A stretch of DNA of 64,000 nucleotides, from positions 124,001-188,000 of the forward strand of contig NZ_SHLX01000010.1 in assembly GCF_004764705.1 (NCBI RefSeq), in the 5' to 3' direction. The notes under the pieces were generated by a model, which saw only the letters and a list, made by a program, of their open reading frames with translations, made no database searches and was not told the DNA's origin. This DNA is from Paenibacillus cymbidii (GTDB taxonomy: Bacteria; Bacillota; Bacilli; Paenibacillales; NBRC-103111). Shown in pieces: positions 51,641-59,719 of the stretch (its first letter is position 1; each line of letters opens with the position of its first letter). Made by a program: the position numbers and the translations under genes.

Positions 51641-51924
51641 GGCTGAAACTGATGCGCTAAATGCCTCGCGGAGGGCCCGCGGCGACGCAGCAGCGCATGA
51701 AACATGCGCTAAAAGCCCCGCGGAAGGCCCGCGGCGACGCAGCAGCGCATGAAACATGCGCTAAAAGCCCCGCGGAGGGCCCGCGGCGACGCTGCAGCGC
51801 ATGAAACATGCGCTAAAAGCCCCACGGAGGGCCCGCGACGACGCTGCAGCGCATGAAACATGCGCTAAATCCTTCGCTGGGGGCCCGCGGCGACGCTGCA
51901 GCGCATGAAACATGCGCTAAATCC
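51641..51924. repeat. Palindromic minisatellite B (52-bp units) with chimeric first unit
   Basis: Full 52-bp units start at 51693, 51745, 51797 and 51849, with a partial one at 51901; each begins with the hairpin GCGCATG-AAA-CATGCGC. The first unit (51641-51692) has the left arm of array A (GGCTGAAAC) and the right arm of array B (GATGCGC), at exact 52-bp register. After 51924 a GC-rich tail leads to the yitT 3' end. Confidence 0.93.
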
Positions 51925-51972
51925 CGCGCCTCCGGCTGCCCCGCCGCCCGGGGGGCTTATTTTGCGCCGCCA

Positions 51973-52857
51973 TCAGTGAATATCGTGCTTCTTGAAGCTG
52001 CCGCCTTTCACTTCCGCCACGTCGTACACCATAATGAAGGAGTTCGGATCGATGTTCTGGATAATTTCCTTCATCTTGCTTTCTTCGAGCCGGTTGACGA
52101 CGCAGGTGATTTCCTTGAACGATTCGTTGGAGTAGCCGCCTTGCACGATGTTGTACGTGGCGCCGCGCCCCAGGCGGTCGCGGATCGTTTCAACCATGAT
52201 TTCGGGCTGGCGGGTAATGATTTTGAACGTTTTGGCGCCGCTGAGCCCTTCTTCGACGATATGGATCACTTTGGAAGCGATGTAGTACGCGATGCCCGAC
52301 AGGATTGCCCCCTGCAGGCCGAACACGCTGGAGACGACGATAAACACGAACAGGTTCAGGAACAGGATAAGATCGCTCGTGCCAAAAGGCAGCTTGCGCG
52401 ACAGCAGCACCGCCAGCATGTCGATGCCGTCCAGAGCGCCGCCGTTGCGCAGCGCCAAACCCATGCCGAAGCCGATAATGATGCCGCCGACAACGGTGAT
52501 GAGCAGCGTGTCGCCTTCAATGATCGGAGAGAGATGATGCATGACGGAAGTGCCGATCGCCAGGGAGGCGATGCCGAGGATCGAGTTGATGGCGAAGCTT
52601 TTGCCGATTTGTTTGTAGCCGAGGAAAACGAACGGAATGTTCAGCACGGCGATCAGGACGCCCAGCGGCAATTCGAACAATTCGTAGCCGACGATGCTCA
52701 GGCCCGTCACGCCGCCGTCCGACACGTTGTTCGGGATCAGGACGGTTTCCAGGCCGTAGGCGGTGATGAAGGAGCCGACGATTACTGCCAGCGCCCGCAA
52801 TATTTTTTTGAGAATGGCTGGTTTTACAGGGTGTTCATTTTCATGCGTTGGCTTCAT
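51973..52857 (-). CDS. YitT-family membrane protein (DUF161 + DUF2179)
   Basis: 294 residues. Five hydrophobic segments (ALAVIVGSFITAYGLETVLI, VSDGGVTGLSIVGYELFELP, LLITVVGGIIIGFGMGLALR, GGALDGIDMLAVLLSRKLPF, SDLILFLNLFVFIVVSSVFG), then the cytoplasmic DUF2179 (PEIMVETIRDRLGRGATYNI, GGYSNESFKEITCVVNRLEE). Function unknown; common in Bacilli. Convergent with no coding neighbour; its 3' end abuts the minisatellite region. Confidence 0.95.
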   Translation of the reverse strand: MKPTHENEHPVKPAILKKILRALAVIVGSFITAYGLETVLIPNNVSDGGVTGLSIVGYELFELPLGVLIAVLNIPFVFLGYKQIGKSFAINSILGIASLAIGTSVMHHLSPIIEGDTLLITVVGGIIIGFGMGLALRNGGALDGIDMLAVLLSRKLPFGTSDLILFLNLFVFIVVSSVFGLQGAILSGIAYYIASKVIHIVEEGLSGAKTFKIITRQPEIMVETIRDRLGRGATYNIVQGGYSNESFKEITCVVNRLEESKMKEIIQNIDPNSFIMVYDVAEVKGGSFKKHDIH

Positions 52858-53270
52858 GTCGCAACCTCATTTCCTAGTATCACAGTCCGTAATACCATTA
52901 TTAACGTTCCGGGGGGGCGGATTGCAAGTTTTGAAGGCGTTTTCGCCAAAAAAAATCGCATGTCGTCCCATTGCACGTTAGGCCGCGTTAGGCGCAATTA
53001 CGCACTTTACTTACCCCATCAGAATTTATAAGATAAGTTTGCGAAGCTGACGAATAAATTTGAATTGGCGATAAAACCTGCCTCTCCCGGGAACCCAGCA
53101 AAGTACCCGGACTTCGCTTCGCAGCTTCACGTCGCTTGGTGGGGCGGAAGTGCGGTCGCTCATCTTGGAAAAGCATCGATAGAAGTTTTCTCACTCATGC
53201 GCATAAAGTTACGACAATGGTTCCCAAGAGCTGCCGGAAGGCAGCGCCATATGACAGGAGGATTGCGGAC
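52858..53270. other. Structured intergenic leader upstream of the 53271 operon
   Basis: 413 bp. Pairing visible at 53013-53155: ACCCCAT near 53011 with GTGGGG near 53142, GCGAAGCTG near 53041 with CAGCTTC near 53124, and an inner hairpin CCGGG/CCCGG near 53087-53112. A smaller hairpin CTGCC-GGAA-GGCAG (53230-53243) precedes the ribosome site. No riboswitch family matched by eye. Confidence 0.4.
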
Positions 53271-54266
53271 ATGAGCACCATTCGCATCGGCATGATCGGC
53301 ACCGGCGGCATCGCCGGCTGGCATGCGCGCCAACTGCAGGAACTGCCGGAAGTCGTCATCGCGGCGATCGCCGACACCAGCGCGGACAACCGCGCCGCTT
53401 TTACGGACAAATACAACCTGCACGGGGCGGGACAATTTGCGGATTACCGCGACATGCTGGCGCAGACGGAGCTGGATGCCGTCGTCATCTGCTCGCCGCA
53501 TACGCTGCACTTCGAGCAGGCGACGGAAGCGCTGAAGCGCGGCCTTCACGTGCTGCTGGAGAAGCCGATGACTTGTTCGTCCGCCGAAGCGGAGCAACTG
53601 ATCGAAACGGCCAAACAAGCGGACCGCAAACTGCAGGTGTCGTACCAGCGGCATTTCCAGCCGGAGTTCCTCTATATCCGCGACGCGATCGCCCGCGGGG
53701 AAATCGGCAAGCTGACGAGCGTCACCGCTTCGCTGTACCAGGAATGGGGGATCGCAACAACCGGCTCCTGGCGGCAAAATCCGGCCTTGTCCGGCGGCGG
53801 CTTCCTGATGGATTCCGGCAGCCATATCATCGACGTGCTGCTCTGGACGACCGGGCTGACGCCGATCGAAGTGAAGCCGCAGCTGCACATGCACGGCACG
53901 GCCGTCGAACTGGACACGTTTACGTCGATTCGTTTCGCCGAAGGCGCGGTGGCGGGCCTCAATCTGGTCGGAAATGCGCCGTGCTGGCATGAAACGTACG
54001 TATTCTGCGGAGAGACGGGCGGCATCTTTTACGACAACGGAAAAATTACGCTGCGCCGGTTCCGGCAGGAAGCGGTCGTCCCGGAGCTTCCGCCGCAAAC
54101 GACGAACCAGGACAAAAGCTTCATCGACGCCATTCTCGGCAAGCATGAGGTGTTGGTGCCGGGCGATTTTGCGCTGAAAGTGGTGACGTTGTCGGAAATG
54201 ATTTACCAGGCGGCGGACTACAATCCGCAAGGCGTCGTCTTGCTGGACGGCGAACAAACGGCCTGA
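53271..54266 (+). CDS. Gfo/Idh/MocA-family oxidoreductase
   Basis: 331 residues from ATG 53271 (CAGGAGG upstream). NAD(P) loop MIGTGGIAGWHARQLQEL, VVICSPHTLHFEQATEALKR, and the EKP motif LLEKPMTCSS; C-terminal sheet domain GGGFLMDSGSHIIDVLLW with the conserved DxxxH. Oxidises or isomerises a cyclic sugar or polyol. First gene of a four-gene oxidoreductase/isomerase run. Confidence 0.93.
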   Translation: MSTIRIGMIGTGGIAGWHARQLQELPEVVIAAIADTSADNRAAFTDKYNLHGAGQFADYRDMLAQTELDAVVICSPHTLHFEQATEALKRGLHVLLEKPMTCSSAEAEQLIETAKQADRKLQVSYQRHFQPEFLYIRDAIARGEIGKLTSVTASLYQEWGIATTGSWRQNPALSGGGFLMDSGSHIIDVLLWTTGLTPIEVKPQLHMHGTAVELDTFTSIRFAEGAVAGLNLVGNAPCWHETYVFCGETGGIFYDNGKITLRRFRQEAVVPELPPQTTNQDKSFIDAILGKHEVLVPGDFALKVVTLSEMIYQAADYNPQGVVLLDGEQTA

Positions 54267-54377
54267 CGCTCAAGCGGCAGGAGGACATAACTTCGAGCAG
54301 CCGGCAGGAATATCGCAGCCGGCGGGCGAAGTTTTATGGCGAAGCGTCTTTCAATCGCAAGCGCCGGGAGGCAAAGC

Positions 54378-55352
54378 ATGAAGCAGCTTTTACTGCCGGG
54401 CACGTCGCTTGACGTGTCCCGCATTGCGCTCGGCACCGTGCCGCTGGGCACCGCGCTGGACGATGCCGCGTCGTTCCGGATGATCGACACGTACGTGGAG
54501 CGGGGCGGCAATTTGCTCGATACGGCGGCCGTTTACGCCAACTGGATCAACCCGGAACCGAGCGCCAGCGAAAAAGCGATCGGCCGCTGGCTGAAGCGGC
54601 GGGGCGGCGCCCGGGGGATTGTCATTTCGACGAAGGGCGGGCATCCTCCGCTTGGGGCCATGCAGCAGTCGCGGCTCTCGGAGGCCGACATCTCGGCTGA
54701 CGTGCACGACAGCTTGCGGCACCTCGGCGTGGACGCCATCGATTTGTACTGGCTGCATCGCGACGACGCGAACCGGCCGGCGGGCGAAATCGTCGAAACG
54801 ATGAACAATCAGGTCAAGGCCGGCCATATTCGTTATTTTGGCTGCTCGAACTGGCGGCCGGAACGGATCGCGGAAGCGCAGGCGTATGCGCGCGAGCATG
54901 GGCTGCAGCCGTTTGGAGGCAGCCAGATTTTGTGGAATTTGGCCGCCATCAATCCGGGCTCCATCGGCGACAAGACGCTTGTGACGATGGATGAAGCCGC
55001 TTACGGCTACTACCTGGAGGCGGGTATGGCGGTGTTCGCTTACACGTCGCAGGCGCAAGGCGTGTTCAGCAAGCTGGCGGCCGGCGGCCCGGACAGCCTG
55101 AAGGAAGGCGTGCGGCGAGTCTATTGCAACGATACGACGCTGGCCAGGCTGGAGCGGGCGCAGCGGCTGGCGGCGCGTCACAACGTGCCGGTGTCGGCGA
55201 TCGTGCTGGGCAGCCTGACGAACCGGCCGTTTCCGACGGTGCCGATTATCGGCCCTGCATCGGTGGAACAATTGGAACAGTCGCTGGAAGGGGCGGACAT
55301 TGTGCTGACCCCGGAAGAGCTGCGGTCATTGACCGAACCGGCGGTCGTCTGA
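54378..55352 (+). CDS. Aldo/keto reductase family protein
   Basis: 324 residues from ATG 54378 (GGGAGG upstream). AKR tetrad visible: Asp/Tyr in LLDTAAVYANW, Lys in VISTKGGHPP, His in DLYWLHRDDANRP. C-terminal cofactor segment IVLGSLTNRPFPTVPIIGPA. Similar to YajO/IolS-type AKRs. Probably reduces or oxidises a sugar derivative alongside the neighbouring Gfo/Idh enzymes. Confidence 0.92.
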   Translation: MKQLLLPGTSLDVSRIALGTVPLGTALDDAASFRMIDTYVERGGNLLDTAAVYANWINPEPSASEKAIGRWLKRRGGARGIVISTKGGHPPLGAMQQSRLSEADISADVHDSLRHLGVDAIDLYWLHRDDANRPAGEIVETMNNQVKAGHIRYFGCSNWRPERIAEAQAYAREHGLQPFGGSQILWNLAAINPGSIGDKTLVTMDEAAYGYYLEAGMAVFAYTSQAQGVFSKLAAGGPDSLKEGVRRVYCNDTTLARLERAQRLAARHNVPVSAIVLGSLTNRPFPTVPIIGPASVEQLEQSLEGADIVLTPEELRSLTEPAVV

Positions 55353-55424
55353 ACGGATGACGTTCTGGCGAATGCAATGCCATCGAACATGAGGGAACTA
55401 TTTTGAAGGAGGAACTTTCAGGCA

Positions 55425-56501
55425 ATGGGAGCAAACGATAAAATCCGAATCGGCGTCATCGGCGCCGGCAACATCGGCAACGTCCACATCCGCGATTACA
55501 AAAAGCTTGGCAACGAATGCGAGGTTGTTGCCGTCACCGATACGTATTTGCCGCTGGCGGAAGCGCGCGCCAAGGAATACGACATTCCGCACCTGTTCAA
55601 ATCGCCGGAGGAGCTGATCGCCAGCGACATCGTCGACGCGGTCAGTATTTGCGTGCCGAACCAGTTTCATGCGCCGCTGACGGTGCAAGCGCTCGAAGCC
55701 GGCAAACACGTGCTGCTGGAGAAGCCGATGGCCATCGGCCTCGAAGCGGCCAAACAAATTATGCGGGCCAAGGCGGCTTCCGACAAAACGCTGATGATCA
55801 GCCACCAGATGCGCTGGGAGCATGCGGCGCAAATCGTGAAGAAGCAAGTGGAAGCCGGCGAGCTCGGCAAAATTTACACGGCCAAAACCGGCTGGTACCG
55901 CCGCAAGGGCATCCCGGGCTGGGGCACCTGGTTTACGCAAATGAGCCAATCCGGCGGCGGACCGCTGATCGATATCGGCGTGCATATGCTCGACTTGGCG
56001 CTTTATTTGATGGGCAATCCGAAGCCGGTTTCGGTATTCGGCTCGACTTACGCCGAGTTCGGCCCGCGCAAACGCGGCATCGGCACGTGGGGAACGCCGA
56101 ACTGGAACGGCATTTACGATGTCGAAGATTTGGCCACGGCGCTGATCAAGATGGAGGACGGCTCGTCCCTGACGCTGGAAGTGAGCTGGGCCGTACACAT
56201 GGACACCGACAGCACGCCGTTCATTCACCTGATGGGCACCGAAGGCGGCGCCGCGCTGCGCGGCAGCAAAGGCAAGTTCCTGACGGAGAAGTTCGACCGT
56301 CCGATCGAAACGGAGTTCACTTCTCCGGAGAACGACGAAGGCAGCCGCATCCGGCTGAGCCGCCACTTCCTCGAGTGCGTGCGCGAAGGCAAGGAGCCGA
56401 TTACGTCGGCGATGAGCGGCTTTACGAACAATCTTATTCTCGACGCGATTTACCAATCGTCGCGCACCGGCGAGCTCGTGAAGCTCGACTGGAATTTCTA
56501 G
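55425..56501 (+). CDS. Gfo/Idh/MocA-family oxidoreductase
   Basis: 358 residues (GGAGGA upstream). GVIGAGNIGNVHIRDYKKLG, LLEKPMAIGLEAAKQIM (EKP), QMSQSGGGPLIDIGVHMLDL (D...H catalytic pair). The second such enzyme in the operon; pairs of Gfo/Idh enzymes with a TIM-barrel isomerase often process a keto-sugar by oxidation-epimerisation-reduction. Confidence 0.94.
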   Translation: MGANDKIRIGVIGAGNIGNVHIRDYKKLGNECEVVAVTDTYLPLAEARAKEYDIPHLFKSPEELIASDIVDAVSICVPNQFHAPLTVQALEAGKHVLLEKPMAIGLEAAKQIMRAKAASDKTLMISHQMRWEHAAQIVKKQVEAGELGKIYTAKTGWYRRKGIPGWGTWFTQMSQSGGGPLIDIGVHMLDLALYLMGNPKPVSVFGSTYAEFGPRKRGIGTWGTPNWNGIYDVEDLATALIKMEDGSSLTLEVSWAVHMDTDSTPFIHLMGTEGGAALRGSKGKFLTEKFDRPIETEFTSPENDEGSRIRLSRHFLECVREGKEPITSAMSGFTNNLILDAIYQSSRTGELVKLDWNF

Positions 56502-56520
56502 CATTCGGAGGGAAAACGCA

Positions 56521-57357
56521 ATGTTGAGAGGATTAACGGGCGCCGGACTCGGCAATGTCGGCGGCGGTCAGAACTTGATCCGGTTGGCGGGCCAATACGG
56601 ATTTCAGGCGGTTGACGTGGACGCCAAAGGGCTGGTCGACGACCTCGGGGTGGAAGGCGCGCGCGCTTTGCTGCAGGAGAACGGCGTCGTGCTCGGCTCG
56701 ATCGGGCTCAGCGTCGACTGGCGCACCACCGAAGAGAAGTTCCGCGAAAGCCTGGCGAACCTGCCGGCTCAGGCGGCTGCGGCTGCGGCGCTTGGCGGCA
56801 CGGCTTGCTGCACATACATCCTGCCGGCGACGGACGAGCCTGCGGCGCATTATGCGCTGATTACGACGCGGCGGCTGCGCACATGCGCGCAAATTCTCGG
56901 CGCTTACGGCATCCGCCTCGGCCTCGAGTACGTGGGGCCGCATCACCTGCGCACGCGCTGGGCGCATCCGTTCGTCCGCACGCAGCAGGAGACGCTCGAC
57001 TGGATCGCCGCAATCGGCGAATCGAACGTCGGTTTGCTGTTCGATTCGTACCATTGGTACACGAACGAAATGACGCTGGACGATATTACGGCGCTGAAGG
57101 CGGAGCAGATCGTCCACGTGCACATCAACGACGCGCCGGACGTGCCGGTTGCCGAAGCGCTCGACAACGGCCGGCTCTACCCGGGCGAAGGGGTCATCGA
57201 CCTCGCCGGGTTCCTGAAGGCGCTGCGTACGATCGGCTATGCCGGTCCGGTATCGCAGGAAATTCTCACCCAGCAGCCGCCGACGGATTCGCCGGAAACG
57301 CTGCTGGAACGCTCCCGGCGCGGTTTTGATAAAGTGTTCGCCGCAGCGGGGCTGTAA
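56521..57357 (+). CDS. Sugar phosphate isomerase/epimerase (AP-endonuclease-2-like TIM barrel)
   Basis: 278 residues (GGAGGG upstream). Metal-site segments LGLEYVGPHHLR (Glu), GLLFDSYHWYTNEM (Asp/His), VHVHINDAPDV (His), and PVSQEILTQQPP (Glu). The family includes IolE, IolI and 3-keto-glucoside processing enzymes. Last gene of the operon; a truncated composite repeat follows 29 bp later. Confidence 0.92.
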   Translation: MLRGLTGAGLGNVGGGQNLIRLAGQYGFQAVDVDAKGLVDDLGVEGARALLQENGVVLGSIGLSVDWRTTEEKFRESLANLPAQAAAAAALGGTACCTYILPATDEPAAHYALITTRRLRTCAQILGAYGIRLGLEYVGPHHLRTRWAHPFVRTQQETLDWIAAIGESNVGLLFDSYHWYTNEMTLDDITALKAEQIVHVHINDAPDVPVAEALDNGRLYPGEGVIDLAGFLKALRTIGYAGPVSQEILTQQPPTDSPETLLERSRRGFDKVFAAAGL

Positions 57358-57386
57358 GAAGATCCATTCACGGGCGGCCCGACGAA

Positions 57387-57525
57387 AATAGCCAGTGTTT
57401 TCACTGGTTATTGTGAGCGAATCGCTTCCAAATCGAACTTTTCTAATGAATAGCCAGCGATTTTGCTGGCTATTTTTTTGCTTTCGTCGATTTTGGGCGG
57501 AATAGCCAATCAAACATGGCTTATT
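57387..57525. repeat. Composite hairpin repeat, copy 4 (first hairpin missing)
   Basis: Q 57387-57412, Q 57449-57474, P 57501-57525 with spacers 36 and 26 bp, exactly the register of copies 1-3. The expected first P would fall at 57336-57360, inside the preceding gene, and is absent. Stem changes are present in P (AATAGCCA against TGGCTTATT). The rest of 57358-57668 has no gene. Confidence 0.88.
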
Positions 57526-57668
57526 TGTGGGGGAGGCAGCGTCGCTTGAAAGGCGCCTGGCGAGGAATTCGCCGGAAATCGGCGGAAACAGCAACTTTCC
57601 CGTCCGCGCGCGCGTCCAATTATCGGGAGAAGTACCGTACATACCAAAGAGAAGGAGACGAATCCCCC

Positions 57669-59510
57669 GTGAAAAAGAAAGTGGCAACCGTTTGCACGGC
57701 GGCCGTTCTGCTGACGCAAACGGCATGGGCGGCGGCGGAGACGCCCGTACCCGCCCCGGTTCCGCAAGAGCAGGTCCGGGAAGCCCGGCAACCGCTGAAA
57801 TCCCCGTGGGACGACTTGACGTCGCTCCGCCCGTCGACCGATACGCTGAAAGTTTGGCTGGAGCGTTCCTCCGCCATCATGTTCGAGCAAGAATTGATCA
57901 TCGACAACGATTCCACCTTCGCGCCTTACCGCTCGCTGCTGGAAGCGCTTGGCTTCCGTGCGGACTGGAACGAAGCGGCCGGTCAAATTACCGCCGCCAA
58001 AGACAAACTGACGATCGTCTTCACCGTGGACAGCGACAAGGCGCTGGCGAACGGGGAAAGCCGGCAACTGCCGGCCCCGGTCCGGCTGCATGACGGCGTG
58101 CCGTACGTGCCGCTGCGTTTCGTTGCCGAGGAAGACAAACGCGAAGTGACGTGGGACGGCTTCAATCGCAGCATCTCGATCGGCGAATCGCTTCTGGGGC
58201 CGGTGCGGATCGAAATGGCGGCCAGCACTCCGGCTTGGCAGGATGCCGGTTTTGCCGATTTGAGCGGGAAGCTGGAGAAGGCGACAGGGAACAAGCTGTC
58301 TCTGACGCTGATCGGCGGCGACATGTATCTGATGAAAATGAATGTCATGCTGGCCGCCGGTGAGCCGGACGATATTATGCTGCTGCCGGATTCGGCCACT
58401 TACAGCGCCGAGCTGGTCGACAGCCTGTTCTGGGATTTGACGCCATATTTGGCCGATTATCCGCATTTGGCCGCTCAGGTGAAGCTCATGCAGGAGCACG
58501 CGGTGTCGCCGGGAGGGAAAGTATACGGCATTCCGCTGCTGCAATCGCCGTTTGACGGCCGGTTCCCGGTCATCCGCCAGGATTGGCTGGACGTCTTCGA
58601 CCTGCCGTTGCCGACGACGATGGAGGAGCTGTACGCCGCGATGCAAGCGTTCACGCAGCGCGATCCCGACGGGAACGGCAAAAACGATACGCTCGGCATG
58701 ACCGGAGCGATCGATGGCGCGGGGCTTGGCGGTTTCGCCTGGATCGAAAACGTGTTCAACGAAAGCGGGGGGCGGCTTGCCGTTCGCGACGGACGGGCGA
58801 TCGATACGGTGACGGAGCCCGGCACCCGCGATGCGCTGAAGTGGCTGTACCAGGCTTATGCGGAAGGGCTGGCGGCCAAAGATTTTCCGGTGGTGAACGC
58901 GGAGCAGGCGCAGCAATTGATGAACGACGGGAGAGCCGGTCTGGCGGCGATGACGCTGGCGGAGGCGCGGGAGACGGAGAAACGTCTGCAGGAGACGAAT
59001 CCGCGGGCGAAACTGACGCCGCTTGTGTCGCTGCGCGCGCCGGGAGGCGAAGCCGTGGTGCCGCTGACGGCCGGCAACGGCGGTTCGTTCGCCGTACCGC
59101 GGCAAGTAACCGCGGCGAAGCTGCCGCTGGTGCTCGCGTTCCTCGACCGCGTCTATGCGCTGGCGGAGAGCGGAGCCGCAGCCGAAGGCGCCGGGCTGAA
59201 CGAACAGGACCGCGCCTTGCTGGCGGGAGTGTTCGGTTCGGCGGGGAGCGAAGCGGCCGACGACGCCGTGCTGGAAGCGCGCGAAGCGGCCGGCTTTGCT
59301 GGACAAATATTACTGGACCGGCCGATCGACATGGACGATCAGGAGGCCGGCATCTCGCTGGCGCAGCGCATCCAGCAGGCGAAGCTGAAATACGTGCTCG
59401 GCGCGACGCCGATTGCGGCCTGGGATCTATTCGTCGGCGAGCTGAAAGCGGACGCGAGCTACTCGAGCTGGCTGGGCCAACGAACCGGCGGTGCGGAACC
59501 GGGGAAATAG
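57669..59510 (+). CDS. Stalk-domain/solute-binding protein fusion, secreted
   Basis: 613 residues from GTG 57669 (AAGGAG 11 nt upstream). Signal peptide 1-21 (ending AWA) without a lipobox. About residues 50-170 are a copper-amine-oxidase-N-like stalk (TFAPYRSLLEALGFRADWNE, VPYVPLRFVAEEDKREVTWD). From about 175 a family-1 solute-binding domain follows (SPFDGRFPVIRQDWLDVFDL, RDPDGNGKNDTLGMTGAIDG). There are no permease genes next to it. Without a lipid anchor it would be released or held by wall contacts through the stalk, so a role as surface receptor or scavenger is possible. Confidence 0.88.
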   Translation: MKKKVATVCTAAVLLTQTAWAAAETPVPAPVPQEQVREARQPLKSPWDDLTSLRPSTDTLKVWLERSSAIMFEQELIIDNDSTFAPYRSLLEALGFRADWNEAAGQITAAKDKLTIVFTVDSDKALANGESRQLPAPVRLHDGVPYVPLRFVAEEDKREVTWDGFNRSISIGESLLGPVRIEMAASTPAWQDAGFADLSGKLEKATGNKLSLTLIGGDMYLMKMNVMLAAGEPDDIMLLPDSATYSAELVDSLFWDLTPYLADYPHLAAQVKLMQEHAVSPGGKVYGIPLLQSPFDGRFPVIRQDWLDVFDLPLPTTMEELYAAMQAFTQRDPDGNGKNDTLGMTGAIDGAGLGGFAWIENVFNESGGRLAVRDGRAIDTVTEPGTRDALKWLYQAYAEGLAAKDFPVVNAEQAQQLMNDGRAGLAAMTLAEARETEKRLQETNPRAKLTPLVSLRAPGGEAVVPLTAGNGGSFAVPRQVTAAKLPLVLAFLDRVYALAESGAAAEGAGLNEQDRALLAGVFGSAGSEAADDAVLEAREAAGFAGQILLDRPIDMDDQEAGISLAQRIQQAKLKYVLGATPIAAWDLFVGELKADASYSSWLGQRTGGAEPGK

Positions 59511-59529
59511 CGAGCGAAAATAAAACCAA

Positions 59530-59579
59530 AGCCATTCGTGGACTCCGATTGCGGTACGGGAGTCTGCGGATGGCTTTTT
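59530..59579 (+). terminator. Rho-independent terminator
   Basis: AGCCATTCGTGGACTCC (59530-59546) pairs with GGAGTCTGCGGATGGCT (59559-59575), G-U pairs included, 12-nt loop, followed by TTTT. Ends the 57669 transcript. Confidence 0.85.
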
Positions 59580-59719
59580 CGCGTGCGGATCGGTTCTTCT
59601 TCGATGCCGGATGAGCAACACGACCAGTTTTGTAAGTTTTCTGTCATCCACGGTTGGTAAAATGGTCCTAGGATCGTTGTCGAATGCCGACGAAATACGG
59701 AAAGGAATGAAGATTGGTT

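Noticed and set aside
51393-51924. CRISPR array
   Set aside because: Units are regularly spaced and palindromic, but the 'spacers' are themselves repeated almost unchanged between units, no leader or cas genes are present, and the unit structure is a minisatellite.
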